From assembly GCF_003589595.1 (NCBI RefSeq), contig NW_020653719.1:240070-304069 (forward strand): 64,000 nt of DNA, written 5' to 3'. Source of the stretch: Hyposmocoma kahamanoa. Taxonomy: Eukaryota; Arthropoda; Insecta; Lepidoptera; Cosmopterigidae. The notes under the pieces were generated by a model, which was not told the DNA's origin, did no database searches, and saw only the letters and a program-made list of their open reading frames with translations. This document shows positions 43,358 through 54,527 of this stretch, in pieces (positions within the stretch are counted from its first letter, which is position 1; each line of letters opens with the position of its first letter). Made by a program: the position numbers and the translations under genes.

Positions 43358-44696
43358 TTATATTTATTTTATAATATGACCTTAAATATATGATATCTAT
43401 TTTAAAACTTGACAAAACTCAACCTCATCTTCCATCTGGGTAGCGTTAAATAGAGTTTAGAACGTTAGAAACTCCCGTACATATGACATCAATAATTCAA
43501 GGGAATTTTTGGCAAGTTTCCCAATGTTTGGCGGAAACAAAACAAGAAACTAAATTGTTCAATGTAATTGGAACAATAAACTTATTTGGTCACGAAAGTA
43601 GGTTTATTAATCTGCAGGCACTATGTTGTTCTAATGACTTTATATACAAATATTATTTATTGTACAATCGTTTAGATCTTACCTTGACCTAATTTTAACA
43701 TAAAAACGAAAAAGAATAGTGGCGCCATTGTTTGTTTTCTGTTCACGCAGTTGTTTATAGCATATTTATGTTATGGGTTTTCAGTTCAATATTTATATTT
43801 TATAGTCTGCAATAGATTTAAAATATTACAATATAGGGCAATTTACAACCTGGGCCATAGATTGTCTTTAAGAGATGGGTAAGATTATTATGAAGTATAA
43901 TTACTTTTATATTCGAGTGTAGTATCCTGAAATATTATTTAATATTTGACGGTAATAATACTCGAATACTTAAGTAATCAAAAATGTCTAGGAATTAGGT
44001 TGAAAAAACTAACCTGAAGATTATCAGGATAAGTTGTAATCCTCCCCACCCCCCTTAAAACACTTGAAAGTATTCAGCGTGCGTTTACAAGACAATCAGC
44101 ATTTTTCTCGTCGGGTATAAGTATCACATAGACGTCCATATGTTCATAGATTACAGTACGTCAAAATGAATACTCTTAGAGATCGCCGAATATTATCTGA
44201 CATTTTCATAGTATATACTAAATAATACAATAAAATGTTGTAATATTGTATATATATTATCAAATAAATATTAAAATACCTTATAAATACCCTCGTCATA
44301 AAATAACCAAAATATTTAATGTATCACGATGCGGGACTAACTTAGTTCTGTACAGTCCACTACCTAGATTATTCTCTACTTACAACCAAATTGACGTTCG
44401 AATAGATAGACGTTTTTCATTCTTCCCGTAATGTTAAAAATTTTCAAAAATAACATTCTCGAATCCCTTCCCCAGTAATATCATAAGCTCTTTGTTGTTC
44501 TTTTTGTTGTTTATTGTTATTTTATTACCTTAAATGGTGTGTAGGTCTGTAATAGCTAGACATATAAGTACAATATCAATGTAGTTACATTATTATCTAA
44601 GAATACGTGTACTACTGTTAATGTACCTTATCTATAAATTAAATAATTAAATAAATATCGAGTTCTTAGGTTTTCACTATTGTTACACATAGGAAA
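43358..44696. other. Gene-free AT-rich stretch
   Basis: Short frames at 43483-43692 and 44246-44431 are unrecognised. No shared repeats were found. Confidence 0.4.
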
Positions 44697-44790
44697 TGAA
44701 ACTATTTTTCCGAAATGAAATCATGTATATTTGTTTTTTCAAACAAACCTACGTTTCGGGCCCTTTACAGGTCCCATGGTCATGTGAGTA
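44697..44790 (-). repeat. Family K repeat, copy 2
   Basis: On the minus strand it reads CATGACCATGGGACCTGTAA, GGGCCCGAAACGTAGGTTTG and CAAATATACATGATTTCATT. It is the inverse of 45487-45590. Confidence 0.6.
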
Positions 44791-44817
44791 TAATAATATA
44801 ATAATAATAATATAATA

Positions 44818-45027
44818 ATAACGCACACACTCAACATAGCCCCGCACTAGGGAAACCCTGTGTCGCGGTTGCCATGGACACACACATAGACAACCACAAA
44901 TTACACCCAAACTCACGAGAGAAATAAATGTAGGTCATACAAATATTTCTCTCGGCCCGGGAATCGAACCTGGGACCTCTGCGTGGCAGTCCGGCATGGT
45001 AACCACGGGTTCGGCCACGGAGGTAGT
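44818..45027 (-). repeat. tRNA-derived SINE, family D, copy 5 (nearly full)
   Basis: The copy runs from AACGCACACACTCAACATAG through CGGGAATCGAACCTGGGACC (box B complement) to TTCGGCCACGGAGGTAGTTG. An AATA/AATAATA microsatellite lies at its 3' end (44791-44817), as is usual for SINE tails. Confidence 0.85.
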
Positions 45028-45054
45028 TGAATGTATGTCATGGATATACCTATA

Positions 45055-45243
45055 CATTCAATCAAGTTTGACAAACTCCAGGTCCTTACAAGGTCTACCC
45101 TCCTGAGTCATGGCCTCTCGCAGCAAGGACGCTGGAAGGAGGCCATTGAAATTAAAATAACATCCTAATTTCAATACGTTTTTCCGTACCACCACTTTGG
45201 GATCCAGTACTTCCTCTGAAGAAAAGTCCCAAACAGACATGAA
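45055..45243 (-). pseudogene. Possible retroelement ORF end (60 codons)
   Basis: The minus-strand frame reads MSVWDFSSEEVLDPKVVVRK, GCYFNFNGLLPASLLREAM and TQEGRPCKDLEFVKLD before a stop. Composition and the run into a family K copy (after the SINE at 44818-45027 is subtracted) suggest the C-terminus of the retroelement whose 3' part is family K. I cannot name the family with confidence; a host exon is the alternative. Confidence 0.3.
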
Positions 45244-45486
45244 ACTGTAATACTGATTAATATGTTTTATTTTATTTTAATTTCCATTATTAATTAATAA
45301 TAAATTTAACTTAATAAAAATCATACTGCTAAAATGAAATAATTTGTATAAACGATGTAGCGTAAATTTAGAATGTTCTTTGTAAAATTAAAAATAAGAT
45401 ATTTAATTTATACCTTTTGTAACTATAGTGGAAAAATAGGGTGGTTTGCATTAATATTAGACATACTAGTTGATAACTTTACCACC

Positions 45487-45590
45487 TCAATCAACCGTGA
45501 CCATGGGACTTGTAAAGGACCCGAAACGATAGTTTGTTTGAAAAAACAAATATACGCTATTTAAATCCGGATAAATAGTTTGTTTTCCTA
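45487..45590 (+). repeat. Family K repeat, copy 3
   Basis: The sequence CCGTGACCATGGGACTTGTA, AAGGACCCGAAACGATAG and GAAAAAACAAATATACGCTA matches copies 1 and 2. The frame 45373-45564 that overlaps it is not a gene. Confidence 0.6.
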
Positions 45591-45807
45591 CATCAATTAT
45601 CTAAATAAACATCTCACTAGCGTCATTATTACGTTTATTATCATAAACGTAATGCATATTATGGAAGATAATAAGGGTTTTAAAATTAGCCAAATTAAAT
45701 TACTCGTTGAAAATGAGCACAACGTAAAACATTACTGGTATAATTAACAATAAATTTAAAATATTTTATTTGTGTACTACAAGTCAGTAAATTGTTATAT
45801 ATTTAGT
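45591..45807. other. Gene-free interval
   Basis: Nothing recognisable. Confidence 0.3.
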
Positions 45808-46063
45808 AGCAGTAGAGCTCTTTGCGAAAGAGAAATTGGAAATACTGCCACCTTACCTATTTCTGCCGCCAAGCAGTAATGTTTTAGCATTAGTGCGTTC
45901 CGGTTTTGAATGGTAGGGGTCTTGGTGAAATTAAAGCACATGGGACTTGTCAATTTATGTCTTAGGGTGATGGGCGCAGTGGCAGTGCTCCTCCGATCTT
46001 TGCGTTTTCAAGCTCTGAGTGGCATTGCAACTGTTCGTTCCGTCACTTGGTATTATAAAAAAA
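45808..46063 (+). repeat. Family A repeat, copy 11 (internally deleted)
   Basis: The sequence matches from AGCAGTAGAGCTC to CGTCACTTGGTATTATAAAA. The part between CATTGCAACTGTT and GTTCGTCCCGTCAC of the family, about 45 bp, is missing. Confidence 0.8.
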
Positions 46064-46660
46064 TATACGACATTAAACTTTGTAGTAAAAGCCATAATTC
46101 ACATTCAATCGATAAACAGCCTGACCTGATACTAGGAAATAATTTATGCCGCGAATACTAGAGCAAAGGTATTCACTACGGGACCCGGGACCTCATCATC
46201 CAGCGCCCACAGTGCAAACCGTCGCGTCGGACCGCCGCATTTATCAAAATATACAATAAGTGTGTAATAAATTACATTATAAAAAAATAATTGTTTTGCA
46301 CTTCATAGAATTAATTTATTTCTATACATGTATGTATGTGTAAATATATGAATAACAATGTTTAAATAAAAAAATAAGTAGGTGCAAATACAGTATAAAA
46401 ATGAAACAAAACAACATAAAATAATGTTATTGAATTGAAAAGTTATTATTAATTCATTTAGTAAATATAACTACCTAATGCCAACAAGGTTAAACTCTAC
46501 CACATATTACCGCTTTGCTTACCATAGCTCATATAGCAGTTACCGGACGCGTCAAAGTCAAACCCTCTTCTAATATTCAGGCACGTCTTGGCAACGGAAT
46601 TATGATATAGTACTTATATAACAAAAGATGTGCGCAAAAAATCAGTGTAAATAAGGTCTT
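46064..46660. other. Interval with a tRNA-like fragment
   Basis: At 46175-46240, minus strand, GGCGGTCCGACGCGACGG and GATGAGGTCCCGGGTCCCG resemble a degenerate SINE head like that at 13477-13535. The rest is AT-rich and unrecognised. Confidence 0.35.
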
Positions 46661-46913
46661 AAGCAGTCGAGCTCTTTATGAAAGAATTCATCCAAGGAAG
46701 TACTGCCTTACTTATTTATTTACCTGTTTTTGCCGCCAAACAGTAATGTGAACATCATTGCGTTTCGATTTGGAAGGGTAAGGGTGAAATTTGGGACTTG
46801 TCAAGTTATGTCTGAGTTCTGTCTCAATGGTACTGCAACTGTTATGGATAGGTGTGTCGCTTACCACCAGGCGCACGACTTGTTCGTCCCGTCACTGGAT
46901 ATTATAAAAAAAA
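46661..46913 (+). repeat. Family A repeat, copy 12 (internally deleted)
   Basis: It runs from AAGCAGTCGAGCTC through TTTTTGCCGCCAAACAGTAA to GTTCGTCCCGTCACTGGATA and an A run. The stretch with GACGGGCGCAGTGGCAGTGC is missing. Confidence 0.8.
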
Positions 46914-47140
46914 TATTTAACAAATGATAATATTTATGCAAGTTAAGCATCAAGACGCGATTTGATTTCCGATGCACCACTCACTGTCCTTAGCACGTAC
47001 ACGCCTTGTTACTTTCACAGTGCCTGGCTTCTACATATTTAAAGTATACCACCATCATGGCACTAGACGAATATCGCACACAGTTGGATAAAATAATTTT
47101 GTACGGTATATAATATTTCCCCTCACATCACAGCTTAGGC
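46914..47140. other. Gene-free interval
   Basis: Nothing recognisable. Confidence 0.3.
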
Positions 47141-47359
47141 TCAGGGATATTTATAAATAATTCTAGTAGCAAAAGATCGACAAGGCAGTGCACTCAGTAC
47201 GGATCCCCTTATCCAATCACGGGCATCACGGATCACTGGTTTGTTCGGATGGGGTATGGAGCAAAAATCAACCGGAGAAAACCTTGCAACGTGAGTAGCC
47301 TTTACAAGAGTGAGGGGAGAATACTTCGATTTACTATTTAAAAACGGAAAGTTTGTCAT
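47141..47359 (-). other. Unassigned 72-codon ORF, repeat-like
   Basis: The minus-strand frame includes KYSPLTLVKATHVARFSPVD and GSVLSALPCRSFATRIIYKY. The composition is less biased than chance frames in this DNA and has the feel of a retroelement fragment, but I do not recognise a family. A host exon cannot be excluded. Confidence 0.2.
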
Positions 47360-47478
47360 TTGATATCGGTGTCTTAGCAGGTATTTGGATCAATCATATT
47401 TTTTACAGATACTCCGTTGCGATACGAAATTTTAAAACAAAATTCGAAAATAACCTAATAATTTCATAATTATAAAAA

Positions 47479-47520
47479 AAATCCCACTTGTCTATAGTAG
47501 GCTATAGACAAGTGGGATTT
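47479..47520. repeat. Perfect hairpin, 19 bp stem
   Basis: AAATCCCACTTGTCTATAG is followed by the 4 bp loop TAGG and its exact complement. The flanks (A run left, TTTT right after one mismatch) could extend the stem. It is not a typical microRNA precursor because the loop is too small. It looks like an inverted duplication. Confidence 0.85.
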
Positions 47521-47956
47521 GTTTTATATAATGGAACTACTGTAAATGATTATTTTATCCCATTGCCATCATATATGCTCGTATAAAAAACATAAACTGT
47601 GACTAGACACGGGAGACGAAAATTCAAATGTTCTTTTTTCAAATGTTTGAAAGAGCTAGAATTTAAAAAAAAAATCATAATATCGTTTTTTTATGATAAG
47701 ATTTTAAAATTTCTGATAATACAGTAGATACAAGAATTATAAGAAATACTTTGCTTTTTAAATTTAGAAATATTTTTTAACGTCGCCGGATATTAAAGTA
47801 AAATTGTAATTATTAAATACATATACTTTACGTATATATTATTTATCCATTTACGGATATAAAAAAAGAAATATTATCCCTGAAATAGGAATAGGATAAA
47901 ATAAGAAACGAATATAAATAATAATAATAAATAAAGAACAATACAATAAAAATTAT
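47521..47956. other. Gene-free AT-rich interval
   Basis: ATA/AAT trinucleotide runs at about 47915-47935. Nothing else. Confidence 0.35.
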
Positions 47957-48250
47957 ATTTTTTTTATGTATCAAGCACCTAGGCGAACAAATCGGGCCCC
48001 TGCTGGTAAGCGACATGCCCATCCATGACAGTTGCAGTTGCCGCTCAGAGCGTTAAACCGCAAACATTTGAGAGCCATTACCACTGTGCCAGTTACCCTG
48101 AGACATAAGTTGACAAGTCCCATGTGCTCTTATTTTCATCAGCACCTTTCAAAACCGGAACACAGAAAAACTCACATTACTCCTTGACGGCAGAAATATG
48201 TAAGATGGCAGCATTTCTCTAAATGAACTCTTTCCCAAGGAGCTCTATTC
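47957..48250 (-). repeat. Family A repeat, copy 13
   Basis: The sequence matches from the T run and GGTAAGCGACATGCC through ACCGGAACACAG and CTTGACGGCAGAAATA to CCCAAGGAGCTCTATTC. Confidence 0.8.
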
Positions 48251-49981
48251 TAGTTTCATCCTTCATGTATATATTGTAGTCACCCTTTTTTTAGTTTGAT
48301 ATTATATTTTTTTTGCTTTATTACGTTTAATTGTAGAATAAACTATTCAATTTCTTAATCCTCTTTGAAATGTTCTGTTTCACTGCACGTATTTATAAAA
48401 GTTTGTTATATATAATTTATAATAACATCATTTGGGATTCAAATATCATAAAGTTGTCTTTCTAAATTTTTTTCTATCTTGTTTTACGTTTTGTTTAATT
48501 ACATTTAAATTTATATCTACTTTGACACGTTTATCAAAGAAATATGAAAAATAAAAAGCGAGTTGCGATCGTAAAAAAATGTTTACATGTTTTTGTTCCC
48601 CATCATACAGGCAGTCTATTTTATCTAGCACCGGAAAAATAAAATACAGTATGATAATGTTAAATGAGAAAGGAGTATTTTGTTTTTTGGAGAGTTCACT
48701 TGACTTTATAATTGTTTTGTACACGAACAATGTCACGCGTAACTGCCACTTTGCAAGTCCGCTTTTTACTATAAGCTTAGAGGACGGAAAAAATTGGTTT
48801 CCATAGTCTAAACTATAAGACGGATCAAAATACGATTTGTATGAGACAGTGTACTTTTTATTACTTTTTTATTATTATTATTATTTTTCTTTGTTTTGGA
48901 ACAGGCGAAGGTCAAAGACTATAATGCCTGATCATTAGTTTCTCTTTTTCTTCAGTAAAATGTTTCAGTAAAATTTAATTAATATTAATGAGATGCGTAT
49001 CCTGGATAATTCATTTTTAAACTGAAGACTAAACAACTCTTTAAACGAAGAATATTATGTTCTATAGTATATTGTATTTTATAAAGTGCGCCTACCACGG
49101 CTCTCTGCAGCCCGCAGTCGCTTACTACAACTTCGTTTTCATTTGTTTGTTTAATGAAATGTTGCCTTAATTTGTAGAGGATAAAGTTTATGTTGCATTA
49201 CTCGTTTTAATGCAGCGCCGCACCGCGTCGCGCTCGTTATCAGATATCATTTTTCATTCATAATTGCCAAACCTTAATTTTTTTAATACAATAAAAATTT
49301 GAATCATTGTCATCTAAATTCATTGTTTTATTTTGATTTACAAAACAAAGTTCTTGTTGAAAAACCCTTTATGAACAACCTAACGTAAAGTTAACAAAAA
49401 TGTAGGTAGGTATGACTATTCGACTGCCGGGTTATTGGAATTTCGGACCGTATTAACCGTAAATGGCTAGAGTTGAATTTTAATCGGAAGGTTAAAGGGA
49501 GACGTGCCGTTTTATGTACTTGTAACATTTTTCGTATGATTTAAACATTATTATTTTACGTATTGTTTGTAAAGATTATTTTTAATGCAATATTCAGATT
49601 TTGTACTCAATCCTTCTAAATTTAAAATCTTGTCGTTATGAGTTCGTTTTCATTGCGTTATTGCTGTAATTCTTAACATGTCTACCGATGTAGTGTTAAA
49701 ACACCATTAACGTCTCGAAACGTTATTGACGTACATGTGGACAAAAATAAGAAATGGACTCTTTTTAGGTTTGCCTGATTCCAGATTGAATATTTTGACC
49801 TAGCAAATGAGCTTCGTGGATGACCAGATCTGTAGGTAAATAATGCTATTACAGTAGTATAAAACCACTCTTGAAATCGATCCATTTTGTGCAATATACA
49901 TCAAATTATTTAAGATTAACTGTTAAATTGTCCGAAATACGCGGGAAACATTCTCCGTAACATTCACTTGTCTTAATTAAC
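48251..49981. other. Gene-free stretch
   Basis: Overlapping frames at 48446-48736 (minus) and 48579-48806 (plus) and one at 49682-49894 (minus) are unrecognised and lie in AT-rich DNA. TTA repeats at about 48865-48890. No gene was recognised. Confidence 0.4.
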
Positions 49982-50195
49982 ACTGAAAAACCGACCTCAA
50001 AAGTCATTCATATTCATCCCCTAGTTTGTCACCCTTACAGGCGGAACATATTCTTCAAATTTAAAACCACTACTGCGGTACCCTCTTTCCAACATAAAAA
50101 GAATCATCAAAATCAGTCCACAAATCGAGTTATCACATAACATACATACAAAAAAAATCGTCAGCCGGTTTGAGAACCTCCTCGTCTTTATCATA
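49982..50195. repeat. Family J dispersed repeat, copy 3
   Basis: It opens ACTGAAAAACCGACCTCAAAA and contains CACCCTTACAGGCGGAACA, AAAAGAATCATCAAAATCAG and TTTGAGAACCTCCTCGTC, matching copies at 4449 and 39660. Confidence 0.6.
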
Positions 50196-50603
50196 AAAGC
50201 AAAGAATTAACGCGGTGGTTGAACACGGGCGACAAGCCCGTACAGTGTCCAAAAAAATAACACGGAAAATTAAAAGTACACGTTTCCCTGTCTTTTGTTG
50301 GTTCAACGGCGCACTGGTTTGGTTTTTATAGTAATGTTTTAAAATGTACCCACATTAAAATAAACAAAAACAACATCGTTCAAATTTCTTTGTTTTTAGT
50401 GTTTTTTTTTATGGTAGCCTAATTATTTTCGATCATTGTAAGTAAACACATTTAAGTTATTATAATTAATTGAGAATGCAACACGTTCGCGTATGCAAAA
50501 TATACTTATTAATGTATTTAGTTAGTCCATAAGTTCTCATTTAAGTGAATTGTAAATTCTTATGAGAATAAATATCTGAAACTTTAAAAGTAACTATTAT
50601 ATG
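50196..50603. other. Gene-free interval
   Basis: Nothing recognisable. Confidence 0.35.
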
Positions 50604-50690
50604 TCATCCGCCTTTCAAGCGGAGGGTCGGGGTTCGAATCCGGGCGTGCACCTATGAGTTTTTCGGAATTGAAATGAGAAACTTGAATAT
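50604..50690 (+). repeat. tRNA-derived SINE, family E, copy 3 (short)
   Basis: ATCCGCCTTTCAAGCGGAGG and CGGGGTTCGAATCCGGGCGT (box B) are followed by GAGTTTTTCGGAATTGAAAT, matching the start of copy 1. The body is truncated. Confidence 0.65.
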
Positions 50691-50807
50691 AATAACATTA
50701 TGTAAGCAATAAACATATTACGTCGTACGACAAGCGTTAATGCATGACTTCTATTCTATACAATTACGACATTTTTCTAAGAGGTGGGTACATTCTTTTT
50801 TAAATAA

Positions 50808-50970
50808 ATAACGCACACACTCATGGCCTCGCACCTGTATCATGGGTGCAATGGACACACACATAGACAGCCTCAAATTACACCGAAACTCACGAGAGAA
50901 ATAAGTGTAGGCCATATAAATATTTCTCCCGGCTCGGGAATCGAAACCGGGACCTCTGCGTAGCAGCCCA
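50808..50970 (-). repeat. tRNA-derived SINE, family D, copy 6 (head truncated)
   Basis: It runs from ACGCACACACTCATGGCCTC to CGGGAATCGAAACCGGGACC and TCTGCGTAGCAGCCC. The box A part of the tRNA-like head is missing, and the box B is altered by one base. Confidence 0.8.
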
Positions 50971-52257
50971 TAGTTAATCTCAACTAATATAACATTCTGG
51001 GAAAGAGCATATATAGTGCGTTTGCGCAAGCGTAATGTAGTATTTTCAAGAGTTTTAAGCTTTTGAAGCTTCAAAGCTTTAACAAATTTTAACAACTTGG
51101 AAAACGTTTAAAAGTCTGAATGCCAGTGAAGCTCCACATTGGACGTATTGTACTATACAATAGTGTAGTTGTCGCTTTACATAAGCAAGTAGGTGCCAAA
51201 ATGACCTTTGTACGTAAGTACCTATTAACGTCAAAAGCTAATGTCAACCAAAGTGTCTCATAAATAAACAGTTATTTATAATTTAAATATAAATTGCACA
51301 TCTTGAAGTGTAACATTATGTATGTAATTGACTTTAACCGCTTATTTCGCGCATTTCACAAATTATTACTTTACGCTTAATTGGACCTGTCACCTAATTA
51401 GTTATAATTACACCACGGGCAATGAATTAGGGTCGCATATAAACATTTGAAATCTGGTTTGTTTTTACAATTTTATGAGGTTTTACTTGAAATTTATGTG
51501 ACTGGTAAACAAAATCTAATTTCCCTTTACTTTTATTGAAGCACATACAACCTTTCTTACCAATGATATAAATAAATTCACTAGCATTCTCTAGTTCTCT
51601 ACTCTTAAGTTGACTATAGTTGGGTTAAAAGTGAGAAATTAAGTGCGAATACCGCAGAACGATCCAAAGTGGTATTAAAATAGTTAACAGAACCACGATG
51701 TTTTGGTTTGGTGGTGGTTATTCTTTATAATATAAGAATAAATTTATTTTTATTGTAATGGTACAAATTACGGATAACAGATTACAACGTTACTGTGAAC
51801 AATATAAAAATCAGAATTAGAAAATTAGAGGATGGAAAAAAGTTAACGAAATTTGCATTCCAATTACAACTGTACACAGAATTTAGAAATCTATAAATTG
51901 TGAGTTCTTAACATCATGTTTTTGTTCACATGATGTTAAGAAAAAATAATAATAAAGAAGAATTTTAAAATAGAAAAAGGCCATAAAATAGTTCATATAA
52001 GCTGTTTAATGTCGGATTTTTTGTATACGGGAAAGCTATCACGCAATGTACCATGGTTACAACAAATATGATGTTCTAGACATTCGGTAAATTGGACTAT
52101 TTACAGAAACATTATTATTTATAAAATCTTGATTATCAAATAATTGAGATCAGCGAACTCAGATCACAAATCTTGTCTAGTAATATGTCACCAAATATAC
52201 CATACTAACTACTTTAAGTATTTAAATTAATATCGTGTTGTATCTTATGTTGAACGC
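50971..52257. other. Gene-free stretch
   Basis: At 51907-51944 there is a 14-15 bp stem (TTCTTAACATCATG ... CATGATGTTAAGAA). At 51717-51800 the minus strand reads like an AATAAA-bearing LINE 3' end. Otherwise nothing was recognised. Confidence 0.35.
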
Positions 52258-52835
52258 GTACCTTATTCGCACGAAGCGTTACGCTTTCATATTTAAGGCC
52301 AATTCAGATTTAAGCGATATTCGCTACTGCTGTCGGTTGTGAAAAATTACCGCGCGATATACCACCCGGTCTTTGTTTAAAGTTTTGCGGCTAAGTGAAA
52401 CCGAACCGAATACTGCCCAGATTAGCGATATCTTCCCGCTTGCTTTGTGAAATTGGATTCATTATTGAGATTGTTCGTTACGGACGGTTATAGTGTAGTT
52501 TTATTTGCTGATGACGTAGCAGTGATTGCCTAGACGGGTTAAAATCAAGAAAGTGTGGCTACCCATAGCGGTAGACATATCCTCTTAGGTTTGCACAGTA
52601 GAAATACCGCACATACTCTCGGATTCCGCTACCCACAGCGGTAGCGAATATCGCTTATGGCTGATTATTTGACGAACGGCTAAGGAGTGGAATTTCCTTC
52701 CTCAATACTTATTTCCCGAATACCATAACTTGTGTCTTTTCAATGCGAGTGTGGATAGACATTATTTAGGTGTGCATGCTACATCGTTGATGTCATTGTC
52801 ACTTTCCATTAGGTGAAATAGAAGTCAAATACCTA
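52258..52835 (+). pseudogene. LINE ORF2 C-terminal relic (family B), interrupted by a MITE
   Basis: The left piece (52258-52303) encodes RTKRYAFIFK on the plus strand. After the inserted element the frame resumes with RTAKEWNFLPQYLFPEYHN, SVDRHYLGVHATSLMSLS and LSIR before a stop. This is the same ORF tail as at 7336-7955 and 56893-57170, here on the plus strand. It carries no stop between EWNFLP and LSIR, so it is among the better-preserved copies. Confidence 0.75.
52304..52663. mobile_element. 360 bp MITE inside the LINE relic
   Basis: The ends are inverted: CAGATTTAAGCGATATTCGC on the left and GCGAATATCGCTTATGGCTG on the right, about 25 bp each, beginning CAG and ending CTG. A further internal copy of the GGTAGACATATCCTCTTA-like motif lies near 52570. 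ATT flanks both sides, a possible 3 bp target duplication. No coding capacity. Confidence 0.7.
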
Positions 52836-53374
52836 CAAACTTGTTTGTTTTAATAAACCGTGTAAGAGTATTCGTGATTTTGGGCCAAGGAAAGCTCTTT
52901 GACGTTTGCCTATGACTCCAAAGGTTCGTTGCATTGAAGTCATATTACGCCACTGCCAAGAAATAGTAGAAACATAGTTGTTGATTGGTGGCACTCATTT
53001 ATTTTATGTATGACCTTGTTTAATATTTGACTTATACAAGTTATCGCGATTATGTACGCAGTCGTGTTAACGCCAAATGATATTGCGCTCTGTAGATGTA
53101 ACATACAGGATGTAAGTAAGTAAAATTATGAGGTTGTACATAAAATTGTGCTTAAGACATTTAAAGATTTTCCCTAAAAAGAGACTGATCAGGTAATTGT
53201 TTTTTATATGAGGAGTCGAAAAATCTTGCAATACAAATTGAAAATCTCGCTCTCTCTGGTGATGTTATCGTGGCTGAGAATCATAACGATCATCATAACG
53301 TGACAAGCAGACTTTGTTTCCATTTCCCGGCTGTTCTGCCTTTAGGTGATCGTCTAGTAATAGATTGTACTGAT
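52836..53374. other. Gene-free interval
   Basis: Nothing recognisable. Confidence 0.35.
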
Positions 53375-53646
53375 AGCAGTAGAGCTCCTTATGAAAGAGT
53401 TCGTCCAAGGAAGTACTAACACCTTACCTATTTCTGCCTCCAAGCAGTAATGTTTCAGCAGTAGTACGTTACGGTTTTGAAGGGTAGAGGTGCTGGTGAA
53501 ATTCCAGGCACATGGCCAACTTATGTCACAGGGTGACGGGCAGTGGCAGTGTCTCTCAGATCTTTGCGATTTAAAGTTCTGAGTGTTACAACTGTTATAA
53601 ACAGGTGTGTGTCACTAGACATAATATGAAAAATACTAACAAAAAA
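53375..53646 (+). repeat. Family A repeat, copy 14
   Basis: It runs from AGCAGTAGAGCTCC to GTTATAAACAGGTGTGTGTC; the 3' end is altered (CACTAGACATAATATGAAAA) and lacks the GTTCGTCCCGTCACTTGATA part. Confidence 0.75.
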
Positions 53647-53660
53647 GGGTAACATTATTT

Positions 53661-53877
53661 CAGCCGCCAAGTAGTAATATGAGCGTACCGGTTTTGACGG
53701 GTAAAGGTGCTGGTGAAACTATACGCACTTGGGGCTTGCCAACTTACGTCTCAGGGTGACAGGCGTAGTGGCAGTGCCCCTCAAATCTTTGTGGTTAAAG
53801 CTCTTAATGGCAGTGCATTATGGATTGGTGTGTAGCTTACAACCAGGAATAATTGTCCGTCCTTCACTTGATATCAG
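53661..53877 (+). repeat. Family A repeat, copy 15 (5'-truncated)
   Basis: It starts at TTCAGCCGCCAAGTAGTAAT and runs through CAGGGTGACAGGCGTAGTGG to GTCCTTCACTTGATATCA. It follows copy 14 directly in the same orientation. Confidence 0.75.
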
Positions 53878-53944
53878 ATTGATGTATTGGTTTGGTGTTA
53901 TAAGAATATAATAAGTGAGTATCTCCTTTTATAAAATAATATCC

Positions 53945-54090
53945 TCAAAATTAAAGGGAGACCCAAGAGCTGCACAACGTGTTGACACAATATATTCGTA
54001 TAGCCTTAATAAAAGGCGATACAAATATCGACGCCAGCAATTTGGGCACCCCACCGCAGGCACCGAATTTCGTTAATAATGTATATCAGC
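53945..54090 (+). pseudogene. Retroelement ORF C-terminal relic 2
   Basis: The plus strand reads RLHNVLTQYIRIALIKGDTN then ASNLGTPPQAPNF, matching the ending of the relic at 19858-19975 (GNAASLLGTLPRGPNF). It is decayed and short. Confidence 0.45.
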
Positions 54091-54233
54091 ATTTTGTAAC
54101 TTACTGAATAATATGTTTATTCCCAATAAACCACACCTAATATATTATACTGAGTAGTGTGCCTTTACGTTATTCATATTTTCTAACTTCCCGCAGTTAA
54201 TTTATGTTCAATCATTAATATTAATTATATTCT

Positions 54234-54527
54234 ATTTTTTTATGGTACCAAGCGACGGGATGAACAAATGGTGCGCCTGGTGGTAAGCGGCACGTCCATG
54301 ACAGTTACAGTGATACTCCGAGTTTTCAATCTCAACTATCCCATTCCTCATGCGCAGGTCACCCTGAGATATACAAGTCTCATGTGCCTTTAATTTTACC
54401 AGCGCTATTACCTTTCAAAACTGACACGCAATAATGTTCACATTAGTGGTTGCTTGGCGGCAGAAATAAGTAAGTGGCACTACTTCCCTGGACGAACACT
54501 TTCACAAGGAACTTTACTGCTACTAAA
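54234..54527 (-). repeat. Family A repeat, copy 16
   Basis: It runs from the T run and TATGGTACCAAGCGACGGGA through GCGCCTGGTGGTAAGCGGCA and TTGCTTGGCGGCAGAAATAA to AAGGAACTTTACTGCTACTA. Confidence 0.8.

Noticed and set aside
47479..47520. A microRNA precursor
   Set aside because: The 4 bp loop and perfect 19 bp stem do not fit the usual precursor shape of a longer, imperfect stem.
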